64,000 bases of DNA, from NCBI GenBank assembly GCA_907165065.1, contig OU015528.1, forward strand, positions 76,675,474 through 76,739,473, read 5' to 3'. The stretch is from Caprimulgus europaeus. Taxonomy: Eukaryota; Chordata; Aves; Caprimulgiformes; Caprimulgidae. Position 1 is the first letter of the stretch. The number at the start of each line of letters is the position of its first letter. Positions 11,701 to 22,742 of this stretch are shown piece by piece. The notes beneath the pieces are model-generated. The model was not told the DNA's origin, did no database searches, and was given only the letters and a program-made list of their open reading frames with translations. Made by a program: the position numbers and the translations under genes.

Positions 11701-13040
11701 TATTTTTAAAACAAATTGGGTATGAGTGTTTTTCTATTAGTTGTTATGTTTATAAATATTGATTTAATATCCATTATTCTTCTTGATGACACTTCAGTGA
11801 CTTTATATACCTTTCTCTATAAGCATTTCCTCCCTTGTTAAGATTACAAATGTGAACAGAAGAAAAACCTGTTGTTAGAAAAATAAGCAAACAAAAAGTT
11901 TCTACCACTCACATTAGCACTGAAAGTTCTTGCCAGTGTTTGTACTGCAAGACAGAAGACATGCAAGCATTGGGTATTTAATTAAAACAAACAAACAAAT
12001 AAATATTTCATGTATTATATTGCTCCAAAAATTAGACAGGATAAAGCAAACTGACTTTTCAGGAAGCACACATAGCTTAGCTCATTTTAAATTTGCTTAA
12101 ACATAGCAAGGTGCCCATTAGGATGTTCAAAAGTCTCTGTGTCTGAACCAAAAAAAAGGTTTTTTCTCTCACAAGATTTGGCCTGCAGGTGAATGCAGAC
12201 CTTCAGTGGGGCATTTATGGACTGCAGAACAGAATCCACCAAAGCCAGAATGACACCTGGAAGCTGCCCAAAAGCACCAGTTAAGGACCCACGAGGAGCT
12301 TTTTATATCTCAAACCCATACCCTCTCTGGAGTGTATTTTGCTCAAAGGTGTAAAGAATCTTCTCCCAACACCTCCATTTTTTGAGAGCCATTTACATCT
12401 TTATTTTCAAAATCCATGTGGTGTGGGGTTTCTCTTCTTTTGAAGCCAGGCTAGTCCCTTTGAACTTTGGGAGAGTTTGAGGAGACTGTCGTATCAGCAG
12501 TTCATAATGTATTCAGGGTCTAGTGAGGAGAGAAAAATACTTAGTCACCCCTCAGCCCCTTGATCTCCAAAGCCTGATCCTTCTTGAAGGTATCGTGTCT
12601 TATAAGTGGCAGATTTATGGAGTCAGAAAGAGAGCTAAAAGGAGCACAAGACCTTACGTTGTTTCTTGGGGTGTTTAATGTTAATTATGAAAGTTCTTCC
12701 TCTCAGCCTTTTTAAAAGGCCTCCAGAGCTGTGCCATAGCGAGGAGATGTAGAAGACCTCCTAGGAAGTGGAGGATGTCTCTTTGATTTCACTCAGGAAG
12801 ATGTAGGGCTCAAAGTGAGGTTTTCTATTACCATGTACTCGAAGAATTCTGGTGTAGGATTAACATGACTCTTCCTCAAATTGTGCTGCTTTTTTTGCTC
12901 TTTTTTTTGTTTTTTTTTTTAAGAATGGACATAAACATACACATAAAGAAGAACATTTCCAAAATAAGATCCTTGTAGCTCTTAAGTCAAAGTGCCAAAT
13001 TCACACAAAGGGGTTTTAATTATTATATTTACCTTGTACA
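11701..13040. other. Unique noncoding DNA
   Basis: No gene is recognised. Simple sequence includes AAACAAACAAACAAAT at about 11985-12003 and a T run near 12899-12921. The part from about 12180 to 12900 is less AT-rich than its surroundings and not repetitive, and I could not assign it. Confidence 0.5.
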
Positions 13041-14490
13041 GGATGGACAGATCTGTTGCATGATCCATAGTTCAGGGCTGTGGATGCCACTGTGATGGTG
13101 ATCAATCTGAGAGTTCAGTTTCATTGCCCAGCCTCACGGCTCCACAGTTTTTGAAGACTGAGTAACAGGGAATAGGATCTGGAGTTCCATGTGAGGTTTT
13201 CACCTAGTGATTACGTTCTTGATGTATATATGTCGATGCAGAAGTGCACAGAGTGTGCTCAGTGTGAGGAACACATTGAAATAAAAATAAAATCTTCAGA
13301 ACAATTAAGTATGAAGTATAAGCCCTTTGCAAATAACTGCTTCATGTGACCTTTAGGCTTCCAGAAGTTGTATACATAATCAGAAAAAGAGCTGTGAACT
13401 GGACTTCCAACCCATCCAGAGTTGAATAAGTGATCTGCAGAGTGGAAGGGAACTTTCTGGAGGTTAACTCAGCTTGGTGAGACCTGCTGTAGCAGGATGC
13501 CTTGCTGCAGTAGCTGGTTGGAAGGAGAGGGAGAAGGTGCCAAGGCAATGAAGGCAGACTGTAGGGGAGCATTTTTTTCCCTCCTCCATCACCCTCACAA
13601 AAACTGGGGAAACCCTATTGGTTCTCACCCTCTTTCCATTCTTCACCCAATGCCAAACTGACATCTCACTTTGTGTATTCTTGTATATAACAGCTAAGTT
13701 AACCAGAAAAATTGGGGCCATACTCACAGGAGTAGAGAGTTATAGGTTTAGGGACAAAGAGATCAGTGGGTCAACTAACAAATGAAACACACCAAGGTAT
13801 CAGATTAATGGGATGAACCAGAACATTGTTGTAGAAGTTGAACAGATCAATGAGTAGGTTGGCATTTGAGGACCAGATGGAGATAGTGGGATAATACAGC
13901 AGGTTTAGGCTGGGACAAAGCTTTACAAGGGTTCCAGGGCTCTTTTTTAAATTCAAATGGGCAAAGTGTAGCAACACAGATGTCCTAGGCCAGACAGTAA
14001 AGTAGCACATAGGGTCCAGAATAAATTTGACCATCAGATTCCTTGAAAAATTGTCCAAAATTGAGCTATGAATTCTTTGAGATCTTTTATTCAAAAACAT
14101 TCCTTAAAATGTAACCGTGATTGCTTTTGGCCTTCAGCAGTTTGCTGAAGCTGTCACCAGTTGAACATTGACGTAGTTCAGTGCCATCATGCTGTGTCCT
14201 GTTGGCATGTGTTCTCCTCAACAGGACAGAGCTCAGGGCATGCATTCACTTAGTCCAAATACAAATTCAAAATTCAGCCTCAGCCCCTGACCTGACCACC
14301 ATGCATTTACTGAAAACATTCCCAGCAGGAAAACTCATATTTTGAATATTTATAAAAAGTGAGCACAAAATGGATATGTGTGTGCCGTTTAAATGAATAC
14401 AGATTATTTTGATTAACAGTATACAAAACAAGTTTTTGCGGCATCTCCCCTTGTATGTGCCAAGTCTTTTCAGAAATGTATCACACATTC
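13041..14490. other. Unassigned block with successive minus-strand ORFs
   Basis: Four consecutive minus-strand ORFs (13342-13572, 13464-13727, 13771-14100, 14267-14488) in different frames cover most of this block. I recognise no domain in any of them. There is no reverse transcriptase, protease or zinc-finger signature. They could be a decayed pseudogene or retroelement, or chance. AATAAA-like words at about 13279-13291 are not in an informative position for the minus strand. Confidence 0.3.
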
Positions 14491-15139
14491 ATGTTCACTC
14501 ATTTGATGTGAGTTTAGACCCCAGTAGAACTGGTCATATGTAAGAACTTCACCACTTTAAAGGATTTGACCTATGTTGGGAACTATGTATGATGCTGCCC
14601 CTAAAACAAGACTGTATCTTCTGTGGTTTTATTTAAACCTCACATGATCAGATGCCGTATTTAGGTTTGAAAAGCCTAGGTCTTTTGTGCATAGCTGGAT
14701 TGCTCCTGCTCCACTAGAAGCCCATGAGAACATTGATTTGAAGCAAAACACAGTCAGCACACAAGGAGGCAGGAGCAGCATCTGGTTTATACACACTTAC
14801 ATGCATACTGACATAATTCTTACAGGTTCATATAAAAATAATCTCAGGATTTACTTCCATATAGTCCAAATCCCCCTTCCCCTTTATGATAGGCTCCCCT
14901 GTGTCTGTTCAGATTTCCAGGTGTCATTTATGAATGTGAAGAGCTCCTGAAACAAGAGGCAGAACAACAAAACCTACGTCTGAAATAAATGACCTCAGCT
15001 CCTCTGCACAACAGAGCTGGCCAGTGGGTTTGACCGGGATGTATATTCACCTGTTTTCTGAGGGCAGAGGGTCGATATTTCGTTGTGTTTTGTTGTTTTC
15101 TTTAAATATCATTCTGATTGAAATCTGAGTAAAATGCAT
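14491..15139. other. Unique noncoding DNA
   Basis: No gene or repeat is recognised. The ORF at 14687-14950 is short and without a domain. Confidence 0.5.
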
Positions 15140-15720
15140 TAAAAATAATGAATGTGTATCACCAAAAGACGCTGCAGAGGTGTAATCTTTGACCTGGTTC
15201 CCCTGAAAATGTGCAAGAGGCATTTCTATGAGCACAGCAGGATTTTTACAGCTCACATTACTGCTCCATGGTGCTCTCAGAGGGGCAAACTGCATAGAAA
15301 AACATTAGATGCTCGATTAGATAATAGCATTAGCATTTAAGATAAACTTTCCTTTCTTCACAAAGATAAACCCTCATTATTCAAAATGTGTTTCAGCCTC
15401 TAGTGCCTCCATCGGAGATACTTCTGCAAGCTACCTGCCAATAGCAATTAAAGCTTAGTTTGCAAGGAAAGCAGGTTTAATTGCCAAAGCACTATTTATA
15501 GGAAGTCTCCCATGAGGATTACTGAGCTGCAAGAATGCAGATTAAGCAAAATGAGGGCAGCAGGGAATGTGATGCACTTTGGCTAAACAGCTCTGTCAGG
15601 CTCAATAGGTGTGGGTGCCGTAACAGCCTCGATGACAGCCTGATGCTGCTTCCCCCACACAAGGCTGGGTGTTTCAGACACTGTACAGTGTGACAGCATG
15701 TCCTCAGGAATTTCACAGCA
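15140..15720. promoter_or_regulatory. Candidate conserved noncoding element or enhancer
   Basis: This is a repeat-free block of balanced composition with clustered factor-like words: AGCAATTAAAGC and GTTTAATTGCC (homeodomain type), CTATTTATAG at 15492-15501 (an exact match to the MEF2 consensus YTAWWWWTAR) and several GATA words. ORFs on both strands (15047-15340, 15519-15716) have no domain. The texture is that of a vertebrate developmental enhancer. Cross-species conservation would decide. Confidence 0.3.
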
Positions 15721-16119
15721 AAGCATCTTCTCTCTCCAGGTATTTACCCCCTCCCTTCACTACCCAATAATCATCATAGCTGACGATCTCATCCTTGGGG
15801 GTTTGCTGGTTTTGTGAGTTGAGGGATTGCGGTTGTCCCCATCCCAAAAAGATGTACAAGGGAGCCCCAGTTCAGCCCCAAAAGGGGCTGGAAGGCTTCA
15901 GGCAAAGGAATTAGTCTTACATTTCACTGTATACCTTGCAGTAGCACATAGGTGAGTTTATCTTCTGCCTTAGAATTGTCCATGACAAGTAACAAGAGAC
16001 AACTGCAGCTAACCCAGGGGTAAATGTGGGGCCTCTTCAGTTCTTTGTGATTGTCTACCTTCCTTGTGATGTCCATCTGCCTAATGCAGAGCAAACACTG
16101 GACTGTGTGAAAGGAGACT
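15721..16119. other. Unique noncoding DNA
   Basis: No gene or repeat is recognised between the enhancer-like block and the CR1 that starts at 16120. Confidence 0.5.
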
Positions 16120-16405
16120 CATAGAGTCATAGAATGGTTTGGGTTGGAAGGGATCTTTAAAGATCATCTAGTTCCAACCCCCCTGCAGTGAGCAGGGACA
16201 TCTTCAACTACATCAGGTCACTCAGAGCTCTGTCCAACTTGACCTTGAATGTTTCCAGGGGTGGGGCTTCTACCACCTCTCTGTGCAACCTGTGCCAGTG
16301 TTTTACCACCCTCATTGTAAAAAATTTATTCCTTATATCTAGTCTGAATCTCCGCTCTTTCAGTTTAAAATCATCACCCCTTGTCCTATCATGACAGAAG
16401 TGCTT
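16120..16405 (-). mobile_element. CR1 LINE, 5'-truncated, about 285 bp
   Basis: The plus strand starts with CATAGAGTCATAGAATGG, the reverse complement of the CR1 tail, followed by GGTTGGAAGGGATCTTTAAAG. The minus-strand frame 16208-16507 enters CR1 ORF2 sequence and keeps the terminal words [14 protein letters not shown] and [13 protein letters not shown]. Similarity stops near 16405, where the ORF continues into unrelated flanking DNA. The element is incomplete and inactive. Confidence 0.92.
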
Positions 16406-19277
16406 AATGCCCTCTCTGCCTTTACCACTGAGATTCTTCAGCCACCTCTTTTTACCTGCATAATTTGCCTGCCTCATCTGCCCTCTCAAACAACATCTTC
16501 CCCTCATTCAAGTGGAAGCCTGCTGGGAAAATAATAATTTTTCTGCTTTGTTGTTAATTGTTCATAATCTTCAATATCGTCATCGTCAAGTTGAGCAAGA
16601 TTGCAAATATTGGGACATTTTGGCAAAGAAGGCACTGAAAATACAAAAATATCGTGGCCTAACATTGATTAGGATCAAATGTTTCACTCAGCTTTAAAAT
16701 GATTTCAAATTGTTTTAAACAATATTAGATAAAAATGCATGATAGTTAATTACAAAAAGTTTAAATAAATTATCTTATTTTTTCAAAATATTGTCAGCTT
16801 TGGTTAATGAATAATGTAGTTAATCTGTCAGAAATTCACAGGAAAATAGATGTTATTAAACCTACATTTCACTAAAGGGTTCCTGCTGAAAAATTACATC
16901 TTTTCTGATTAAATCCCTCATTAAGATTCAGGTCTTTTCTGTCAGTAAATCAGTAATCTGGTAAAAAAATGCCAGTATCATCATATTCCCTGTTGGCTTG
17001 TCTGTGTCCATCTTACTCTACCTTTTTTATACTCTAACCTCCTTGCAACAGTCATTGTGTTCATAACAGTCCACAACTTGCCCAGTTCCCAGACCTCTGT
17101 CATTACCTATTAACTCTTATGCTCCCTGAGCTGCAAATGCCATACTTTCTGCAATGATGATAATACAACATCCATCATGACATTTAATCTCTTTTCAGCC
17201 TTTTGCATTGCCCAAGCATATGCTTCGATCTAAGTTAAATTTTCAAGATTTCTCTGAGACTGCGAAAGTTTGACAGCTGTTTCCATTAATTTTTAAGGAA
17301 AATTGAATGACGTCTCATAATGCCTTGCTTGTTGGAGTCAGATCTTTAGGGAAAAAAAAACAAAAACAAAAATAAAAACAAAGAAACCCACACAGGGGAG
17401 GAATTAGGTTGAAACAAAGGTTGTTTACATTCATGTGTTTACAGGAGGACAAGCTGTCTAAGCTTCTCTTATAGTCCATGGAGATGATAGTGTGTTGAAA
17501 GTGAGCAGAACCTTGCAATACCATAATATTTAATGTTTAGTTTCACAATTTCCACACTACATTTTCACTTGAGCCGATACACCACCTTATGCGGTAGCAT
17601 GGCATTACACCATTCTTTTGTATGTATCTACAAGATACAGTTCATCTTGAGAAATAGACCCTTGGATCTTATGTAGACTGGGACAATAAATGTCCTTGTT
17701 TTGCCTCACTGAAAATCACCTCAACATGGAGACCCCCATCTCTCCTGATGTTGCAGTAGTAAAATCTTAGTGTGAGTTACCGAAACATCTCAGTACTGAA
17801 TGAGGACAGATATTTAGTGACCTAGATAGAGATATACACAACAACAGCTCTCAGAAGTCAAATTCTTAGAAAAGTGATCCATTTTTCTGCCATTTTTCTC
17901 TGGGGCATTCTGAGGAATGGAGAGTATATACTCCCATAAAGTGAAGCAAGAACTGAGTTTCTGTGAGTGAAAGAATATTGGATCTTGCATCACTCAGTAT
18001 GTCAACAGCCAAAAGTATGTCACAGTTTTTCACAAACATTCATTCTCTTCCTTATTTTTCTGTTTCTTCTCTAAGACCTGCTTTCTCACAGAGATTAATG
18101 GAAAGAGTTCCACTGAGTCTCACAGACTTTAAATCTAGTTTCAGAAACAGAGATGAGCCCACACTGAATACAGGAGCATCCTAACTTTGAAGCTTGAGAA
18201 TATCCAGATCTGATCAAGGCTTGGCTCCTCCTCATTTGAAATAGTTCTATATTTTCCCATCCTTCTGATGGGATCTTTGTTCTTAGCTGGCAGAAGGACA
18301 ACATGGTGATGCACAACTGAACCACATTCCCCAAACAGAAGGCCAACAAAAAACAGGGTCTGCCTCTATGGCTGACTCACAAGCACCAGGAACAAACTGT
18401 AACACAAAGGTTTTGAGGGGGAGCATCTTGGTCAGAACCCTATGAACTGTGTTCTCTGTTGGGTATGTTCTTGCCAAAGATTATCACTTCTAATTAATCT
18501 AAGACAGAAGGAGAACTATTTTTTAAACAAACCTCAAAAATGATTATTTTTAAGGCTGGTAAATCTATGCTAGCCAGTTATTGGTGCCATGTTCGGAAGC
18601 TGAGACAGAGCTAAATTATGCTTCAGATTAATGTATCGAGCAGTTCAGAGGTTAGACAAACAGCTGTTTCTCAAGCAGGCACACTACAAAGCTTAACTGT
18701 TCATTGGAAGGCCAGATAGAGCCTAGCTAAAATCCCAGTGGGCTAACTTTTATTTGTTTCTGATTGGGAGATATCCAAAACTGACTCCATGCTACTGATG
18801 ACCTCCCTTAGCAGGGGCAGAAAGTTGAACCTCTGGAGCCAGTGTGATTTTACCAGTCTCTGGGAAGAAAACACAACAAATCTGGAGTGACTCTGAGATA
18901 ATCTGCAAAATGTTGCACTTTCAGAAATGAGATTTAAAAATTCTGGAGGAAAAAAAAAATACATAAATGTAGACAAACTACAGGGAAAAAACACACAAAA
19001 TCCCTGAATCAAACACGGCTTGTGACATTTTGCAAAGCTGTTAGTTAACCAAGAGCAAACATTTCTTCAAAAGTGGTTATGTGTGACATGCATATTGAAT
19101 GAAGTGTATTCTAAATGCCAGATTACACAATGACAAAAGCACAATACACACCTTTTAGTTACCTGATATTATTGTAAATATTTCAGCAAAGCCCTGAGAT
19201 CCTTATTCAGAGAAGCAGCTACTCACTTCTGAACAATATCTACATGCTTACTCTGTGTAAAAGAAACAGCTACATGG
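16406..19277. other. Unique noncoding DNA
   Basis: No gene is recognised. ORFs at 16512-16697, 17315-17524, 17963-18184, 18095-18349, 18283-18477 and 18743-19012 are short and without domains. An interrupted A/C-rich tract lies near 17351-17382. Confidence 0.55.
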
Positions 19278-19430
19278 AAAACAAAAAACAAACAAAACAA
19301 ACAAACAAAAAATCAATATAACCCCCATAAACCAACAATACAAAACAAACAAACAAACAAACAAAGAACAAACCAAAAGAACACAACTAAACTGGAATAT
19401 AATTTAAAAATAATAATAATAATTAAAAAA
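19278..19430 (+). repeat. (CAAA)n and (AAT)n low-complexity region
   Basis: Two CAAA-rich stretches (about 19278-19312 and 19341-19378) are separated by a short unique piece and followed by TAATAATAATAATTAAAAAAAA. The plus strand has almost no G, so strand asymmetry is strong. Confidence 0.85.
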
Positions 19431-20867
19431 AAGATTTTCTAGAAGAAGTCCTGTTGGTGGCAATGAGTGTCAGGTTGCAACCTGACGTAGATCTGTTCCC
19501 CAAACTTCATGGGAAATATTCAGATGACATGTCTTAAACTATAGAATAATAGATCTTCCTTCTGACTAATATTTAGAGGTTTGTGTATCTAGCGCTCCAG
19601 AAGTGCCTCCATTCACTATTCTGTCAGAAAAAATTAAGCTAAGCTAGGTAAACTGGAACAGACTAAATAATAGCTGTGAAGTTTTCTGGAGCTTCATAGG
19701 TACATTCTCAGAAGACTTCAGTGCAGTAACATGTTTCCTGTGACCTGTAGTGATTTCTGACAGTTTTCCTGCCATTACCCTGTCTGATCTAAACATGATG
19801 AGATGTGACTAGAACATATCCCTGCACACTTTCATTTAGGAAAATCCATAACATTCATGAAGTGATCTCTACTGATCACTAAGAAAAAGTATCAGTCCAG
19901 AGAATCAGAACATATTGCAGTCTGTATTCTGAAGTAAGGAAAAAGAAACCTATCCCACTCAAATATTGCACCTCTATTATAAACTTAAATTGAGGTGCAT
20001 GACCTTGCAAAGTGTATTTCCAGTTTTATAGTCTTGAGACAACCTAACAGGGTTTATTTGCCTCCAAAGGTGTTATTGGTGAGTATCTCTACTTTGTCAC
20101 TGCTCGCAGTTCATTGCCTTTTCAATGCCATGCTGCAGTTCAACATACCATTAGAGAATGGGACCTAAGCAACATTTGCCAACCACGCAGGAATTTGGTT
20201 GACAAAATGAAAGCATGGACTGTGTTTGTGGGATTCAGGTTGTAATGGCTTTGTCTAAATTGATATGTCAGCACAGGGCTTGATACAAACTCCCATGGAC
20301 CCACACTGTCTGCCTTTTAGATATTACTGCAGTAGAAGACAGTACAGATACAGCACTTGCAAGTCAACTCAGCTGTGCAAGCTCAAGCCCACAAAAAGCA
20401 ATAAAGCTTAAAGAACCCAATGTGTTTTCTGTACATCAGCAGTATATCAGTTTTAGATGCAGTCTCTTGCCAGTTTAATGGACCTTCAATGACCACCATG
20501 CTGCAGTTGGATGTGTGTCTGCAGCCTCCTTTCCATCAGGAGGTCACCAAGAGGTCTAATGGGGGGTTTGATATAACCATATGACTCTGTTGAGGTGGCT
20601 TGGAAAGCTATCTTGTAGCTTAAAAGCAAGTAACACAGAGACAATTCATACTGAGAAATCCAGGGGGAATAACTGGTTATTAGTTCACTTCTTGTGGGCA
20701 GTATGGAAGAAGTGAGTCATTACAAAGGATAAAGTCAAATTGCAACCGGCTTTACTTTTATATTGATAACATCTATTGCTAAATTATAACAATAACAGTG
20801 ACGTTATCTTGAGAAAAATGCTTCAAAGTGCCATTTCCCATCTTATTTGTGCTCTGCACTGAGAAGA
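19431..20867. other. Unique noncoding DNA
   Basis: No gene, repeat or RNA is recognised. No ORF of 60 codons or more is present. Confidence 0.5.
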
Positions 20868-21080
20868 ACACTAGTCTTCTAGCTTAAGCACAGAAGAGAT
20901 GTGGGTTTGATTCCTGGTCATGCTACATGTTTCCTGTCTTGCCTTGGGCAAGTCCCTAAATCTGCTTGTGTCTCATTTCCACCTCTGTGAAGTGGGGATC
21001 ATAGCACTGTGTGCCTTTCCTCCACCTCTATTTAGAAGGTAATACCTTTGTGTTTCAGACAGCTTTTAACATATGCACAT
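20868..21080 (+). mobile_element. MIR-like tRNA-derived SINE, best preserved in window
   Basis: The order is complete: an A-box-like TAGCTTAAGCA near 20880; a B box GGTTTGATTCC at 20904-20914, one base from the consensus; the MIR core word CTTGCCTTGGGCAAGTCCCTAAATCT; then CTCATTTCCACCTCTGTGAAGTGGGGATCATAGCACTG, the analogue of the MIR segment ending in AAATGGGGATAATA. This is the classic CORE-SINE/MIR arrangement found in amniotes. The head cannot fold as a tRNA, so it is not a tRNA gene. I infer great age from the many substitutions. Confidence 0.75.
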
Positions 21081-21312
21081 AGTATGTGTACATGCACAGA
21101 AAATGAGGAGAGGGCTTAAAATAAGACTCACATTTTTGTTGGGTGCCATAACTACAGAAATAATAGAAAAATAATAGAAACACTGAAAATTTTGATTTAT
21201 TTAGAATGTACAATGCAAGCAGAGTGGGATTCTTCTAAACAAATACTAATGTTTCCAACTGAGCTTGTAATCCAGAATCCCAGTCAACATGGAAGATGAA
21301 GCCCTTCCCCAA

Positions 21313-21868
21313 ATGTATTCTGGGCTGCATAAAAGGAAGCATGGGCAGCAAGTCAAGGGACATGATTCTGCCTGTTCTCTGCTCGACAAGGACCTGTTGG
21401 AGTGGGTCCAGAAGAGGCCACAAAAACAATCAGAGGGTTGGAACAACTCTGCTATGAAGAAAGGCTGAGAGTTGGGTTTGTCCAGCCTGGAGAAGAGAAG
21501 GCTCCGGGGAAACCTTTTTGCAGCCTTTCAATACTTAAATGGGGCCTGTAAAAAAGATGGAGACAAACTTTTTACCAAAGCCTCTAATTACAGTACAAAA
21601 GGCAGAGGTTTTAAACTGAAATAGGATAAGTTTAGACTGTCCATAAGGAAGACATTCTTTTACAATGAGGGTGGTGAGATACTGGACAGGTTGCCCAGAG
21701 AAGTTGTGGGTGACCCATCATTGGAAGTGTTCAACGTCAGGTTGGACAGGGCTTTGAGAAACCTGGTCTAGTGAAAGACATCCCTGTCTATGGCAGGGGG
21801 TTGTACTAGATGGTATTCAAAGGTCCCTTCCAACCCAAAACATTCTGTCATTCTGATTCTATGATTCT
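21313..21868 (+). mobile_element. CR1 LINE, 5'-truncated, about 555 bp
   Basis: It starts within ORF2 at TATTCTGGGCTGCAT, passes through GACCTGTTGGAGTGGGTCCAG and CAGCCTGGAGAAGAGAAGGCTCC, and ends GGTCCCTTCCAACCC, then CATTCTG and GATTCTATGATTCTA. The coding frame holds stops and indels, for example GAAATAGGATAAG, where the CR1 frame is interrupted. The octamer-type tail at the right gives plus orientation. It is inactive. Confidence 0.93.
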
Positions 21869-22700
21869 AAAAGTAGATAACATAAACAGATTAATATAAA
21901 GTCACCTGTCTCTTCTGGTACCTATAAAGGGATCCTTTCCATCAAAAGTTAGGTGGAATATCTCCCCACTCTTAGCTTTGTTGGTCTCTTTTCACATATG
22001 GCAACATCAGTGGAGACCATTACAGAGCATATTCCAGGCCCAGGGAGTAATGGTTGCTTGGTGCAAGTCAGCAAAGAGAATTGCAACATGAGAACATTGA
22101 AAGCTCTGTCTAAAGATAATATTTTCATTTGACAAAGCTTTGTTGCCATAAGTAACATGAAATGGGCAGGGAGAGCCCCTTACCTTCTGCACTGTGCCTC
22201 TGACAAAGTCAGTCCTGCCACATTGTTTGTAGGAGAGTGGGAAAACCTGGAAGTAGGTAGATTCCTACCACCTACACCCCACTACATCCTTTACTGTAAA
22301 AGTTGGAGAGGAGGCTAAATCCTGAAATACACTTTTCAAACCTTTATTCTGAAAGCAATGCCATTTTTTACTGTAAACAGAGATATTTCCTTGAACCCCT
22401 TTATCAGATGGCTTATCAGGTTTTTGGCCCCATCTTTCTTAAAAGCTGTCAGCTTTATTGGAGTTGACTCTATCTGCTTATCAACATAAGTTAAAATCAT
22501 AATCAGTTCCCCAGGTGGGTGTTAAAACTACCCTGAACAAACTTCACTAATGCCAGTGATGGCAGCTGTCCCATGGAAAGACTGGCTTTAATCTGTGTCC
22601 TTTCTTAAGGTGCTGGATGGTTCCTTTTCCCCTACCTGCACCAGCTTAAGCACAAAGACTCCTCTCTTGCGTAGATAACACTTGCCCCTCCTTGCAGCTG
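21869..22700. other. Unique noncoding DNA
   Basis: No gene or repeat is recognised. The overlapping ORFs at 21949-22192 on the minus strand have no domain. Confidence 0.5.
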
Positions 22701-22718
22701 GTAATCCCTGTAGGTTGA

Positions 22719-22742
22719 TTTATCCATTGGCCAATGGATAAA
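22719..22742. repeat. Perfect 24-bp palindrome with CCAAT and GATAA words
   Basis: The left arm TTTATCCATTGG is followed immediately by its exact reverse complement, with no spacer. The centre, ATTGGCCAAT, is a back-to-back pair of CCAAT boxes, and each arm also carries TTATC/GATAA. The outer flanks almost extend the symmetry: GGTT lies two bases beyond the left arm and AACC overlaps the end of the right arm. It could form a cruciform or bind a dimer. Confidence 0.9.

Noticed and set aside
13279..13291. AATAAA-type words as a polyadenylation signal
   Set aside because: They lie on the plus strand with no supported upstream gene; AT-rich DNA contains such words frequently.
20880..20914. A box and B box as a tRNA gene
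   Set aside because: No cloverleaf stems can be paired and a MIR-type SINE core follows directly, so it is a SINE head. The same holds for 5691-5810.
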